Shown here piece after piece: positions 1 through 6,923 of a DNA stretch of 7,383 nucleotides. The DNA comes from Desulfobacterales bacterium. GTDB taxonomy: Bacteria; Desulfobacterota; Desulfobulbia; Desulfobulbales; Desulfocapsaceae. Position 1 is the stretch's first letter. Every line of letters begins with the position of its first letter. The stretch is from the NCBI GenBank assembly GCA_013042695.1, contig JABDPQ010000491.1, forward strand, positions 1-7,383. The letters are read 5' to 3'. Below the pieces are notes generated by a model that was not told where the DNA came from, did not search any database, and saw only the letters and a list, made by a program, of their open reading frames with translations. The position numbers and the translations under genes were made by a program.

Positions 1-68
1 CATAAACGTTGTTAAATACCAGGCCTGATCTCAATGGATCAGATTCCATAAAAAGATGATTTAAACAC
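1..68. other. Short region after the ATPase gene, possible start of the next gene
   Basis: On the minus strand an ATG at 47-49 begins a frame that stays open to the window edge (16 codons, starting MESDPLRSGLVF). A second ATG in another frame sits at 1-3. Neither has a Shine-Dalgarno site. A 6-bp inverted repeat CTGATC/GATCAG (25-30 and 37-42, 6-base loop) lies between them but has no T run, so it is not a convincing terminator. The operon may well continue leftward, but nothing here proves it. Confidence 0.3.
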
Positions 69-1769
69 TTATTGGTACAGAACCACGGTTTCCGTAGCCT
101 CCTGGAAGGTGGTGATACCCTGGTAAATCTTTTCAGCAGCGCTGGTTTTGAGCAGTCGCAGCTTTCCCTCTGCACACAAAGCACCGCTGATCTCGTCGGA
201 TGAGCGGTTACTGAAAATCATTTCACGCACCTGGTCATCAATCATCAGGATCTCGAATATCCCCACCCTGCCCTTATACCCTGAATTCATACAGAGTGAG
301 CACCCCCTGCCCCGGCTGAATTTGGGTTCAGGATAGTTTTCCAAACCCCAGAATTCAATCATCCCAGGCGGCGGCTCATAGGGCTCACTGCAATGCGGAC
401 AAATGCGGCGCATCAGTCGCTGGGCCGCCACTCCAAGCAGCGAGGCCGAAACCAGAAAAGGCTCAACACCCATGTTCTGCAGACGGCTGATGGTGCTTGT
501 CGAGTCATTAGTGTGCAGGGTAGAAAGAACGAGGTGACCGGTCAGGGCTGCCTGGGTGGCTATATGGGCAGTTTCATTATCACGGATCTCACCGACCATA
601 ATAATATTGGGATCCTGGCGAAGGATGGCCCGTAAGCCTGACGAAAAGGTCATGCCAGCCCTGCGGTTCAGCTGCACCTGGCGGACGTTTTCCATTCTAA
701 ATTCCACCGGGTCTTCCAGGGTGACGATATTGGCTTCCAGCGTCGCTATTTCGTTTAGTATGGCATAGAGGCTGCTCGACTTGCCACTGCCAGTCGGACC
801 CACGGAAAGAAACATACCGTAGGGCTGCCGCACCATATGCATGAGTTTTTTGCAGTCATCCTCTTCCAGTCCCAATTTTTTCAAAGGAAGGGCGCCGGCG
901 GAGACGTAGAGAAGTCGCAGGACAAGGTTTTCCCCGTAAATAGTCGGCAGGGTCGATGCCCGGACGTTAATCTCCTGTTTGTCCACTTCGATATTAAACC
1001 GGCCGTCCTGGGGGATACGGGTGTTGGCAATGTCCATCTGTGCCAGGATCTTAATGCGCGAGATTATGCCTCCAAGTGTGGTTCGAGGTGGAGGAGGTAT
1101 TTCATGCAGCTTGCCGTCGATGCGAAGGCGAATCTGGGCTTTCTTCTGTTCAGGGCTGATGTGGATATCACTGGCTTTTTCCCTTACAGCCTGGCGCAGA
1201 ATAGAATTGGTCAAGCGAATCACCGGAGCTGCATCGACGTTGTCCGCCAGTACCCCAAAGGTCTCCGCCCCCAGCTCGGCCTTTGGGCTGACCTCTTCCA
1301 ATGTCATGTCTCCGAGGCTTTCGTCCATATCAGAACGGATGCCATAGATCCCGTTCATCAGGAGGTTGAACTCGCTTTTTGAGCAGATAAGCGGTTCCAC
1401 TTCCATACCGGTGTGCCGTTCAACGAGGTCCAAAGCGGCGATGTCCATGGGGTCGACCATGGCAATTTTCAAGACAAAGGCATCCTGCTCGAGCGCAACC
1501 AGCTGGTTTTTAAAAGCCAGAGAGTGAGGAATGATCGTTGCCAGCTCCGGTGCTGTGGAAAATTTTTCTGAGTCATACTTCTCTATCTGGAACTGTCGAC
1601 TCAGAGCGGCAATGATCTGATCCTCAAATACAATGCCGTTTGCTATCAGGTAGTCACCAAGCTTAAGGCCACTTTTTTTCTGTTCAGCCAGACTCTGGAT
1701 GAGTTGCTCTTCGGACAACAATCCAGCGTCTATTAAAATTTCACCTAAACGTTTTCTTACTTTGCGCAA
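69..1769 (-). CDS. GspE/PilB/MshE-family secretion/pilus assembly ATPase with N-terminal MshEN c-di-GMP-binding domain
   Basis: This is the cytoplasmic hexameric ATPase that powers pilin or pseudopilin assembly (566 aa, normal for the family). Residues 7-30 and 36-59 are two MshEN motifs, predicted to bind cyclic di-GMP. The N2 domain (about 180-300) has the family signature ASDIH (199-203) and RIDG (216-219). The motor domain has Walker A GPTGSGKS (324-331), an Asp box LEDPVE (351-356), Walker B with MVGEIRD (391-397) and a His box STLHTND (416-422). Two CxxC pairs (C457/C460 and C490/C493) form the zinc-binding tetracysteine element seen in GspE, PilB and MshE but not in PilT retraction ATPases. 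The start codon is TTG: an in-frame TAA lies two codons upstream (1776-1778) and the first MshEN motif begins at residue 7. It is the last complete gene of the operon, 53 bases after the secretin. All catalytic motifs are intact. The family is certain; the choice between MshE, PilB and GspE is not, and MshE is favoured by the order secretin then ATPase. Confidence 0.97.
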   Translation of the reverse strand: MRKVRKRLGEILIDAGLLSEEQLIQSLAEQKKSGLKLGDYLIANGIVFEDQIIAALSRQFQIEKYDSEKFSTAPELATIIPHSLAFKNQLVALEQDAFVLKIAMVDPMDIAALDLVERHTGMEVEPLICSKSEFNLLMNGIYGIRSDMDESLGDMTLEEVSPKAELGAETFGVLADNVDAAPVIRLTNSILRQAVREKASDIHISPEQKKAQIRLRIDGKLHEIPPPPRTTLGGIISRIKILAQMDIANTRIPQDGRFNIEVDKQEINVRASTLPTIYGENLVLRLLYVSAGALPLKKLGLEEDDCKKLMHMVRQPYGMFLSVGPTGSGKSSSLYAILNEIATLEANIVTLEDPVEFRMENVRQVQLNRRAGMTFSSGLRAILRQDPNIIMVGEIRDNETAHIATQAALTGHLVLSTLHTNDSTSTISRLQNMGVEPFLVSASLLGVAAQRLMRRICPHCSEPYEPPPGMIEFWGLENYPEPKFSRGRGCSLCMNSGYKGRVGIFEILMIDDQVREMIFSNRSSDEISGALCAEGKLRLLKTSAAEKIYQGITTFQEATETVVLYQ

Positions 1770-1803
1770 AACGGTTTATCCTCGCTCAAAGAAAGTCTCG
1801 AGG
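1770..1803 (-). promoter_or_regulatory. Ribosome-binding site for the TTG-start ATPase, possibly in a weak hairpin
   Basis: On the minus strand AGGA (1779-1782) sits 9 bases before the TTG start, inside the run CGAGGA. This is the only recognisable Shine-Dalgarno site among the five operon genes. The bases CCTCG (1799-1803) just upstream could pair with CGAGG (1780-1784) across a 14-base loop, which would partly hide the site. The stem is only 5 bp, so the hairpin is speculative. The ribosome-binding site itself is well placed. Confidence 0.6.
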
Positions 1804-1822
1804 GATGAAAATCTTCTGATAA

Positions 1823-3481
1823 TCATTGAACTTCTTCAGATATGATAGATTCCGGAGGCTCAATTTTTGCAATTTTGCCATCCTCGTTTAAAATTTTTGG
1901 GGTAATGAAAATAAGAATCTCCTCAAATTGATTGGACCGTGAGTCCTGACTGAACAGATGGCCGAGGACAGGAACGTCCTTAAGGTATGGTACGCCAATA
2001 TTACCGTCTGTTTTCAGGTCTTTTGATAGACCTGCGATAACGACGGTAGTACCGTTGCGCACGATGAGTTTTGTCTCCGCCAGTTTCTTGATAATAGTCG
2101 GGTTACCCAGCACCGTGTTGGTGAAATCGACCCGGTCATTGGCGGTCTGCAGATCGAGTCTCACCATGCGGTCGGAGATCACATGCGGTGTTACCGTGAG
2201 GCGCAGCACGGCATCTTTGTACTCAACCTTGATGTTATTATTTTTATCAAGGGTCTGGAACGGAACTTCAACACCACTTTCAATATTTGCCTTAATATTA
2301 TCAAGGGTCGCGATAGAGGGCTGTGAAATGATATTTACCTTTCCCGCCTTCTGTAGGGCGGAAAGCTGCATGTCAAGAATGTTTCCGGCCATATTGAAAT
2401 GCAGGAATCCAGCCGCAGCTGGGTTAACCGAGCCAATGGCTGCCGCCGGCAGATCAATTCCAAAACCTTGGCCACCAATGCCACTGCGATTGGTGCCATA
2501 GACGCCGGGGTCATACTCTACTCGTTCGGTCTCCTCATTATACGTTCCGTTGATACCGCCGGGATGGTAGGCCATGGACTGGCCCCCGTAACCAAGTTCT
2601 TCCACCAGCAGCCAACCCCACTGCACACCAAGCTCTCGAGCCGTGTCTTTATTGGTTTCTATGATATGGGCATCGATGAGAATCTGCGGGGTTGGACGGT
2701 CTAGCTGCGCAATATGGTCGAGCAAGTTGTTGATGTTGTCTTCGCTGTCCTGAATGATCAGCGAGTGGGAATGGATGTCAACTGATACCGACCCGCGCGG
2801 CTCGCCATTTTTATCTTTTCCGAGCAGAAGAGTGATCGATTCGGCAATTTTATTCGGATCAGAAAATTCAATGGGCACAATGCGATTGACCAGCGGGGCC
2901 ACCTGCCGCTGCTCCATGAGCAGAGTCTCCCGCTCCACCTGCAGCTTGAAATCATCCAGAGACTGGACTCTGAGAAGTTCGCCCTCTTTGGAGAGAAACA
3001 GCCCATAGGTCTTGATTATTCCAAGAAATACATCATTCCAGGGGGTATCGATAATATGGGTGTTAACCAGCCCTATGACACTGGGATTGATAATGATATT
3101 CTGACCCGCGATTCTACCGAGTGCTCGTAGCACTGTTCCCAGCTCGGCATCAACAAAGGTGATAGAGATTTTTGTGTTTGGCAGTTCGTCTGGGTTTACC
3201 TGGCCTTGTCTAACCGGCACAGCAGCGGGTGTGATGACTGTCTTTTTGAGATCCTGTTTTACGGTTCCTTCAGATGTGATGCGTCTGGAACTAATTGGCA
3301 CCGTCGGCTGAGAAGTTTCCGCTTTGGCTTTCCATTCTTCGTAAACTGCATCTTTTTTATCCGCCGGGGTAGCACAGCCAAAAAGAAGAAACAGTGATAT
3401 GAGTGTTGTGGCAAGCAGAAATCGACACAATTCTTTGCCGTCGGCGAGCATGAGTTTATTATCAACTGAGAATGATTTCAT
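1823..3481 (-). CDS. Outer-membrane secretin, MshL/PilQ/GspD family, probable lipoprotein
   Basis: This protein (552 aa) is predicted to form the multimeric outer-membrane channel through which the pilus or substrate leaves the cell. A signal peptide runs to a lipobox-like LFGC with C36 as the likely lipidated residue; Phe at the -2 position is unusual. Residue +2 is Ala, consistent with outer-membrane sorting. An STN/N0 domain spans about 103-172 and one secretin N1 repeat about 198-262. The C-terminal secretin domain spans about 265-532, with ISQPSIATLDN (385-395), IESGVEVPF (400-408) and the family hallmark KDVPVLGHLF (501-510). A Gly/Tyr-rich stretch (about 296-350) falls where the gate region of the barrel is expected. 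There are no AMIN domains and only one N1 repeat, so it is closer to MshL or a short PilQ than to GspD with its several N repeats. The start lies 2 bases after the previous stop without a clear Shine-Dalgarno site. Met11 is an alternative start that would give a more standard signal-peptide length. Confidence 0.95.
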   Translation of the reverse strand: MKSFSVDNKLMLADGKELCRFLLATTLISLFLLFGCATPADKKDAVYEEWKAKAETSQPTVPISSRRITSEGTVKQDLKKTVITPAAVPVRQGQVNPDELPNTKISITFVDAELGTVLRALGRIAGQNIIINPSVIGLVNTHIIDTPWNDVFLGIIKTYGLFLSKEGELLRVQSLDDFKLQVERETLLMEQRQVAPLVNRIVPIEFSDPNKIAESITLLLGKDKNGEPRGSVSVDIHSHSLIIQDSEDNINNLLDHIAQLDRPTPQILIDAHIIETNKDTARELGVQWGWLLVEELGYGGQSMAYHPGGINGTYNEETERVEYDPGVYGTNRSGIGGQGFGIDLPAAAIGSVNPAAAGFLHFNMAGNILDMQLSALQKAGKVNIISQPSIATLDNIKANIESGVEVPFQTLDKNNNIKVEYKDAVLRLTVTPHVISDRMVRLDLQTANDRVDFTNTVLGNPTIIKKLAETKLIVRNGTTVVIAGLSKDLKTDGNIGVPYLKDVPVLGHLFSQDSRSNQFEEILIFITPKILNEDGKIAKIEPPESIISEEVQ

Positions 3482-3483
3482 TA

Positions 3484-3984
3484 TTATTCAATATTTCTAA
3501 AAGGAACATGCGTCGGTCTGCCGTTCTTTTCCATGATGATTTCCATTGGATCTATTTCTTTTACCAAAAACCCCTCTACCAAGTCTCCAATCCGGTATTC
3601 GATGCCATTGATGACGGCAAAAAGTTTCTCTCCCATATTCATGTAACCGGAATAGACCATGGCCACATCTTCCATTGCAGGAGTCCCCTTTTCAAGCTCC
3701 TCGTCATGTTCAATAGAAACAACATTTACAAATACGTTTTCAGGCCATACAGCAGATACGGCGTTGAGAATATCCATGGCGTTGGCTTCATGCTTGCTGG
3801 ATACACCTGCGTTGAGCTCCTCTGAGATGAGAGAGAAGGTCGCTTCTGCCATTGCTCCTTCTCCGCCTGTGGGAGTGCTCTTGATTTTGCTGCGCATGAA
3901 ATAATCGACCGAGCCATAGATAAGGCCGACGACAGCCAGGGAGATAAAGATGAGTTCCCTTTTTTTATGTGATTCTTTCGCCAT
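3484..3984 (-). CDS. PilP/GspC-like inner-membrane alignment protein
   Basis: This small bitopic protein (166 aa) probably links the inner-membrane assembly platform to the periplasmic N domains of the secretin. It has a basic N-terminus, one transmembrane segment (about 11-29), a Ser/Gly-rich periplasmic linker (about 35-70) and a C-terminal beta-rich domain (about 118-166). That domain has the pattern VINGIEYRIGD followed by a hydrophobic strand pair and a PFR turn, as in GspC homology regions and PilP. PilP proteins are normally lipoproteins; this one has a membrane anchor as in GspC and no lipobox. No PDZ domain is present. It starts 6 bases after the PilO-like gene and ends 2 bases before the secretin, its expected partner. 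Assignment rests on topology, position and the C-terminal pattern, because sequence conservation in this family is low. Confidence 0.72.
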   Translation of the reverse strand: MAKESHKKRELIFISLAVVGLIYGSVDYFMRSKIKSTPTGGEGAMAEATFSLISEELNAGVSSKHEANAMDILNAVSAVWPENVFVNVVSIEHDEELEKGTPAMEDVAMVYSGYMNMGEKLFAVINGIEYRIGDLVEGFLVKEIDPMEIIMEKNGRPTHVPFRNIE

Positions 3985-3990
3985 TGCAGA

Positions 3991-4527
3991 TCATTTAATG
4001 TGTACGGTAAAATCGCTTTCAAGCTGCAACCCTTCTGACTCAGTACTCACGAAGATACGCTGAAGACGTTCGACATAGGGCAATTGCAGAAGAGAATCCA
4101 GCATGTTCTGGAACCCACTCATGGAGCCGTAAATGGTGGTCCCAATCAGCATAGTTTTGGAGTTCTGTCCCATGGATTCCAGATCGGGTCGAACCTCAGC
4201 AAGAAGAACGCCAGCCTCAGCAGCAAGCATGTGCAAATCCTCAAGTACCTGGTCTGCTTGATCGGATGACAGTGGTTCAGCTGCAACCGGCAGAGGTCCC
4301 GTGGTTGTCTCAAGCCCTGTGATCCGCTCGAGAAGTATTTGCCTCAACTCCGCTGCACGCTCAAGAACCTCGACTCTTTTCTGGGTATCGTTAATCTTCC
4401 GATCCATTGTGGCTTTCTGTTGGATCTGAAGTACAGGGCCCAAGACAATCACCGCCAGGGATATACCAACGCAGCAGCTTATGACGATAATATTGCCCCT
4501 GCTAAGATGTGGAATACGTGCTGCCAT
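3991..4527 (-). CDS. PilO/GspM-like inner-membrane alignment complex protein
   Basis: This 178-aa protein has a short cytoplasmic N-terminus, one transmembrane helix (about 12-34), a coiled-coil stretch (about 36-72, rich in Arg, Glu and Leu) and a C-terminal periplasmic ferredoxin-like domain (about 88-178). This layout is that of PilO and GspM, which dimerise with PilN and GspL. The pattern LHMLAAEAGVLL (98-109), a central GTTIYGSMSGFQNMLDSL segment (129-146) and a closing beta strand match the usual alpha-beta repeat of the fold. It starts 3 bases after the stop of the PilM-PilN fusion gene (TGA GCC ATG) and has no evident Shine-Dalgarno site, so translation is probably coupled. Identification is by architecture and position rather than by a diagnostic motif, but the context makes it fairly secure. 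Confidence 0.8.
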   Translation of the reverse strand: MAARIPHLSRGNIIVISCCVGISLAVIVLGPVLQIQQKATMDRKINDTQKRVEVLERAAELRQILLERITGLETTTGPLPVAAEPLSSDQADQVLEDLHMLAAEAGVLLAEVRPDLESMGQNSKTMLIGTTIYGSMSGFQNMLDSLLQLPYVERLQRIFVSTESEGLQLESDFTVHIK

Positions 4528-4530
4528 GGC

Positions 4531-6540
4531 TCAAGTCTTTTTCTTCTCGCTCAATTTAATCTCATCAACAGCTGCCTTCACCTGAACAGTGAAACTCAGC
4601 ACTTCGTTATTCATATAAATATCGGTAGCTTTTTCTACAACAATAGCGGAATCTATAAAAGACGACTGAATAATTTTACGGATGTATTTTGCAAGGATGA
4701 ATTCCATGTTATGACGATTTCCTGTAACAATTCCTTGCAAGGTAATTCTTCGTATACCATACTGGTCACTCTTTGAGGGTGTAGTTATTTTCTGGTCATC
4801 AAGGTCAAAGCGCAGCAGCTTTATTTCAGGCGGAAGGGAAAGGGCTATCTGCCCAAGAACAGCCTTAGGCAGGTAGCGCTCAGCAAGTTTTGTCACCCTG
4901 CTGCTGTTTTCTTTCAGCTTGCCAAGTTCGGTCATTAAGACAGTGTTTGCCTGAGTCTCATCAGCGAACAGTCCCTTTTTCAATTCAGAGTTGACGATCT
5001 GGAGGCTGGCCTGTTTCTCCTCTATCTGTGTATTTTGCCATAAGAAGATAACAGTGCAGGCGATCAGAATAACCGCAGTGGAGAGAATCGAAATTTTATT
5101 AACTCTTGCCTCTTGTTTTTGTTTTTCTCTGACAGCACGGGGAACAAGAAAGTTCCTTGTCAAATCAGGTTCCGAGAGCGCCATATCGAATGATGCTGCT
5201 AACCGGTAACCGCCACCAGCATTATCAACCTGAGATATCGTTATCGGCCTGGTAAGAGTGGCAAAAGGTGCATGAACAAGGCAGGGTATACCTATTTCCG
5301 AGGAGAGATACCCTGCAAGTCCGGTATCGAAAAAGGAAATCCCAGAGAGATAAATCCTGCTGCAGCGAGGAATTTGGAAGTTATTCTGATAGTAGTCAAA
5401 GGTCCTTTCGATCTGCCGGATCAGACGAACGGGCGCTGGCAAATCGAGGGAAAAGATATCGGTTTCACCATCGGTGAACAACCCATATCCCCCTGCAAGC
5501 GACGCAACTTCCCGGTCCTCTGCAAGTATCAGGTTCCTGCATTGTTCCTCAGTCAAAATGATGCCGCGAGACACGGCCCACTCCATGAGTGAATCAATAA
5601 AGCTTGAGATACCGGTTTTTATATCTCGGGAAAAGACCAGTGTATTGCGATAGTAGAGTTCAATAAAAGACTTGTTCTCTCCAAGCACCAGTCGCGAAAA
5701 ACTTTCATCCTCGCAGGTAAAGTGATTCCAGCGAATTTCATTCTGCAGGGCAACTGAAGGTGTGCTCACTCCGGTTAGGGTGAAGCCCATTTTTTTGAAA
5801 ATATCCACCAGTAGTTCTATTTCCCGGCGGCGCGCCAAATAGACAATTGCCAGGAGTTTGGTCAAAGAATCTTCTTGAATCTCCTTGACCAGATCAAAGT
5901 CCATAATGGTGTTATCCTTATCAAAGGACTCCCCCTTTTGCATACTCCAAAAAACCGCGTTGGCAATCTCATTTTGCGGAACCTTTGGGATGGTCACATT
6001 GTGCATCTTCACCGATTCTCGGGGAATGCCGCACCAGACATTCGGCTTTCTAATTTTACCGCAAAAATTGCCAAGCTGTTTTTGCAGAAAATGACCGAAC
6101 CATGGAGCAGCGAGAAGATCTGCCAGCAAGGTTTCTTCATCCTTGAATGGTCCTGTATCGTAAGGAACAAAGCGGACTGACGTATGTTCGATAACTTTAC
6201 TTGATGCCTTAATCATGGCAAGACAGATGCCATCACGCCTCAGTTCTATGCCAATGGTAATCTTTTTGTTTTTGGAAAAAGGCAAGAGCATGCCCCGCGA
6301 CCGCGTCTTTTTCTGCGATTTTTCTGGTGCTGCTGAAATTGATACGTCGGCATGTTCCTGCGACATGGGTGGTCTCAGCGCCGACGCAGCCTTGACTGGA
6401 GCATCGATTGGTGTGACCAGCGAGAGGGGCTCCACTGACTCCAAGGTTCTGGCTGAGAAATCACTCTTGTTGCTGGACTGGTCCTGTCTAATGCGCTGTA
6501 AGAGTTTTTCAGTAGAAGTTATATCAAATTTTTTCGTCAT
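4531..6540 (-). CDS. Fused PilM-PilN (GspL/MshI-MshJ-like) pilus/secretion assembly protein
   Basis: This 669-aa protein merges the cytoplasmic actin-like PilM fold with a membrane-anchored PilN domain, as GspL does in type II secretion. Residues 1-92 are a polar, Ser/Lys-rich, probably disordered extension. Residues about 93-450 are the actin-like part, with the PilM-typical segment RLIRQIERTFDYYQNNFQ (372-389) followed by RIYLSGIS (395-402). Residues 462-471 read RNFLVPRAVR and resemble the INLLPxR motif by which PilN N-termini dock onto PilM. A transmembrane helix spans about 482-501, followed by a coiled coil (about 505-550) and a periplasmic PilN-type ferredoxin-like domain (about 556-658). 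The first phosphate loop GIELRRDGICLAMIK lacks the GSSS of nucleotide-binding PilM, so ATP binding may be lost. It is the first gene of the operon. No good Shine-Dalgarno site precedes the ATG, and a short leader ORF overlaps it by ATGA. The protein could equally be called GspL or MshI-like. Confidence 0.88.
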   Translation of the reverse strand: MTKKFDITSTEKLLQRIRQDQSSNKSDFSARTLESVEPLSLVTPIDAPVKAASALRPPMSQEHADVSISAAPEKSQKKTRSRGMLLPFSKNKKITIGIELRRDGICLAMIKASSKVIEHTSVRFVPYDTGPFKDEETLLADLLAAPWFGHFLQKQLGNFCGKIRKPNVWCGIPRESVKMHNVTIPKVPQNEIANAVFWSMQKGESFDKDNTIMDFDLVKEIQEDSLTKLLAIVYLARRREIELLVDIFKKMGFTLTGVSTPSVALQNEIRWNHFTCEDESFSRLVLGENKSFIELYYRNTLVFSRDIKTGISSFIDSLMEWAVSRGIILTEEQCRNLILAEDREVASLAGGYGLFTDGETDIFSLDLPAPVRLIRQIERTFDYYQNNFQIPRCSRIYLSGISFFDTGLAGYLSSEIGIPCLVHAPFATLTRPITISQVDNAGGGYRLAASFDMALSEPDLTRNFLVPRAVREKQKQEARVNKISILSTAVILIACTVIFLWQNTQIEEKQASLQIVNSELKKGLFADETQANTVLMTELGKLKENSSRVTKLAERYLPKAVLGQIALSLPPEIKLLRFDLDDQKITTPSKSDQYGIRRITLQGIVTGNRHNMEFILAKYIRKIIQSSFIDSAIVVEKATDIYMNNEVLSFTVQVKAAVDEIKLSEKKKT

Positions 6541-6620
6541 TTGAATTTTTCAAGTGCTTGTCGACGTAACTTAATCTTGCTGATACACTCGCTCATTTTA
6601 GAAAACAGCATGTTACACAT
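6537..6620 (-). CDS. Possible leader peptide ORF overlapping the first operon gene (20-28 codons including stop)
   Basis: Three in-frame ATG codons (6618-6620, 6609-6611 and 6594-6596) open a short frame whose TGA (6537-6539) overlaps the ATG of the PilM-PilN gene as ATGA. The longest version codes 27 residues and ends in the basic segment KIKLRRQALEKFK. The first ATG lies 4 bases past the -10 element of the predicted promoter, so the transcript could even be leaderless. None of the starts has a Shine-Dalgarno site, and neither does the main gene. Re-initiation after this leader would explain how the operon is translated. A frame this short arises easily by chance, so the evidence is positional only. 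Confidence 0.3.
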   Translation of the reverse strand: MCNMLFSKMSECISKIKLRRQALEKFK

Positions 6621-6624
6621 GATG

Positions 6625-6654
6625 ATGATATCAAAACAGAAAGTTAGAAGTCAA
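6625..6654 (-). promoter_or_regulatory. Predicted sigma70-type promoter of the secretion/pilus operon
   Basis: Reading the minus strand, TTGACT (6649-6654) and TATCAT (6625-6630) each match the -35 and -10 consensus at 5 of 6 positions, with an 18-base spacer. Transcription would start near 6618, leaving an untranslated leader of roughly 78 bases before the ATG at 6540. No intergenic gap inside the operon is large enough to suggest another promoter. This is consensus matching only. Confidence 0.55.
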
Positions 6655-6767
6655 TTTTTCATTCTGCTGTCTATAAAAAGCATTACTCTGCGATAATATT
6701 TAGGATTCAGGTATCTTCCCTCCCTGGATGACCCAATATCCCTGCCACCTTTACTCTCCTCTCTCAT
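6651..6767 (-). CDS. Candidate 38-residue ORF, unrecognised
   Basis: An ATG at 6765-6767 opens a 38-codon frame ending at TGA 6651-6653, which overlaps the -35 element of the operon promoter. The product is hydrophilic and basic, with a Tyr/Arg-rich middle (GRYLNPKYYRRV) and a short hydrophobic patch. The frame stays open for a further 11 codons upstream of the ATG. The strand is locally purine-rich (positions 6754-6774), which suppresses stop codons, and no convincing ribosome-binding site precedes the start. I do not recognise it. It may be chance or a remnant. Confidence 0.15.
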   Translation of the reverse strand: MREESKGGRDIGSSREGRYLNPKYYRRVMLFIDSRMKN

Positions 6768-6923
6768 CTCTCTTATCGGACAGCTAAGTAAATAAGATCA
6801 GTTGAATTTTATAACTATGAGGGAGGGGGACGCTCTGGCTTGATAAGATTTCAATCCGACGCCTAGGATTGCCTCAGCAACACTTGATATTGACTTCAAA
6901 GGGATGTTTGGTGGCAGGTAAAT

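Noticed and set aside
25..42. Inverted repeat CTGATC/GATCAG as operon terminator
   Set aside because: Only 6 bp with no T run on either strand, and an open frame runs through it.
837..1382. Plus-strand open frame of 181 codons inside the ATPase gene
   Set aside because: It lies opposite a gene with complete ATPase motifs, and its translation shows no domain. It is a shadow of the real frame.
3470..3484. Small inverted repeat around the secretin start codon
   Set aside because: The loop would be 2 bases, or the stem only 3 bp with a larger loop, so it is not a stable structure.
6733..6747. Sigma54-like promoter TGGCAG-N5-TTGG on the minus strand upstream of the operon
   Set aside because: Spacing is right, but the -12 GC is GG and the -24 element has a mismatch. 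The -12 GC is almost invariant, and a better sigma70-type promoter lies closer to the gene.
6829..6841. G-rich run and its distant C-rich complement at 6716-6727 as a quadruplex or stem
   Set aside because: There are too few G tracts for a stable quadruplex, and the 8-bp complement is about 100 bases away, so pairing is unconvincing.
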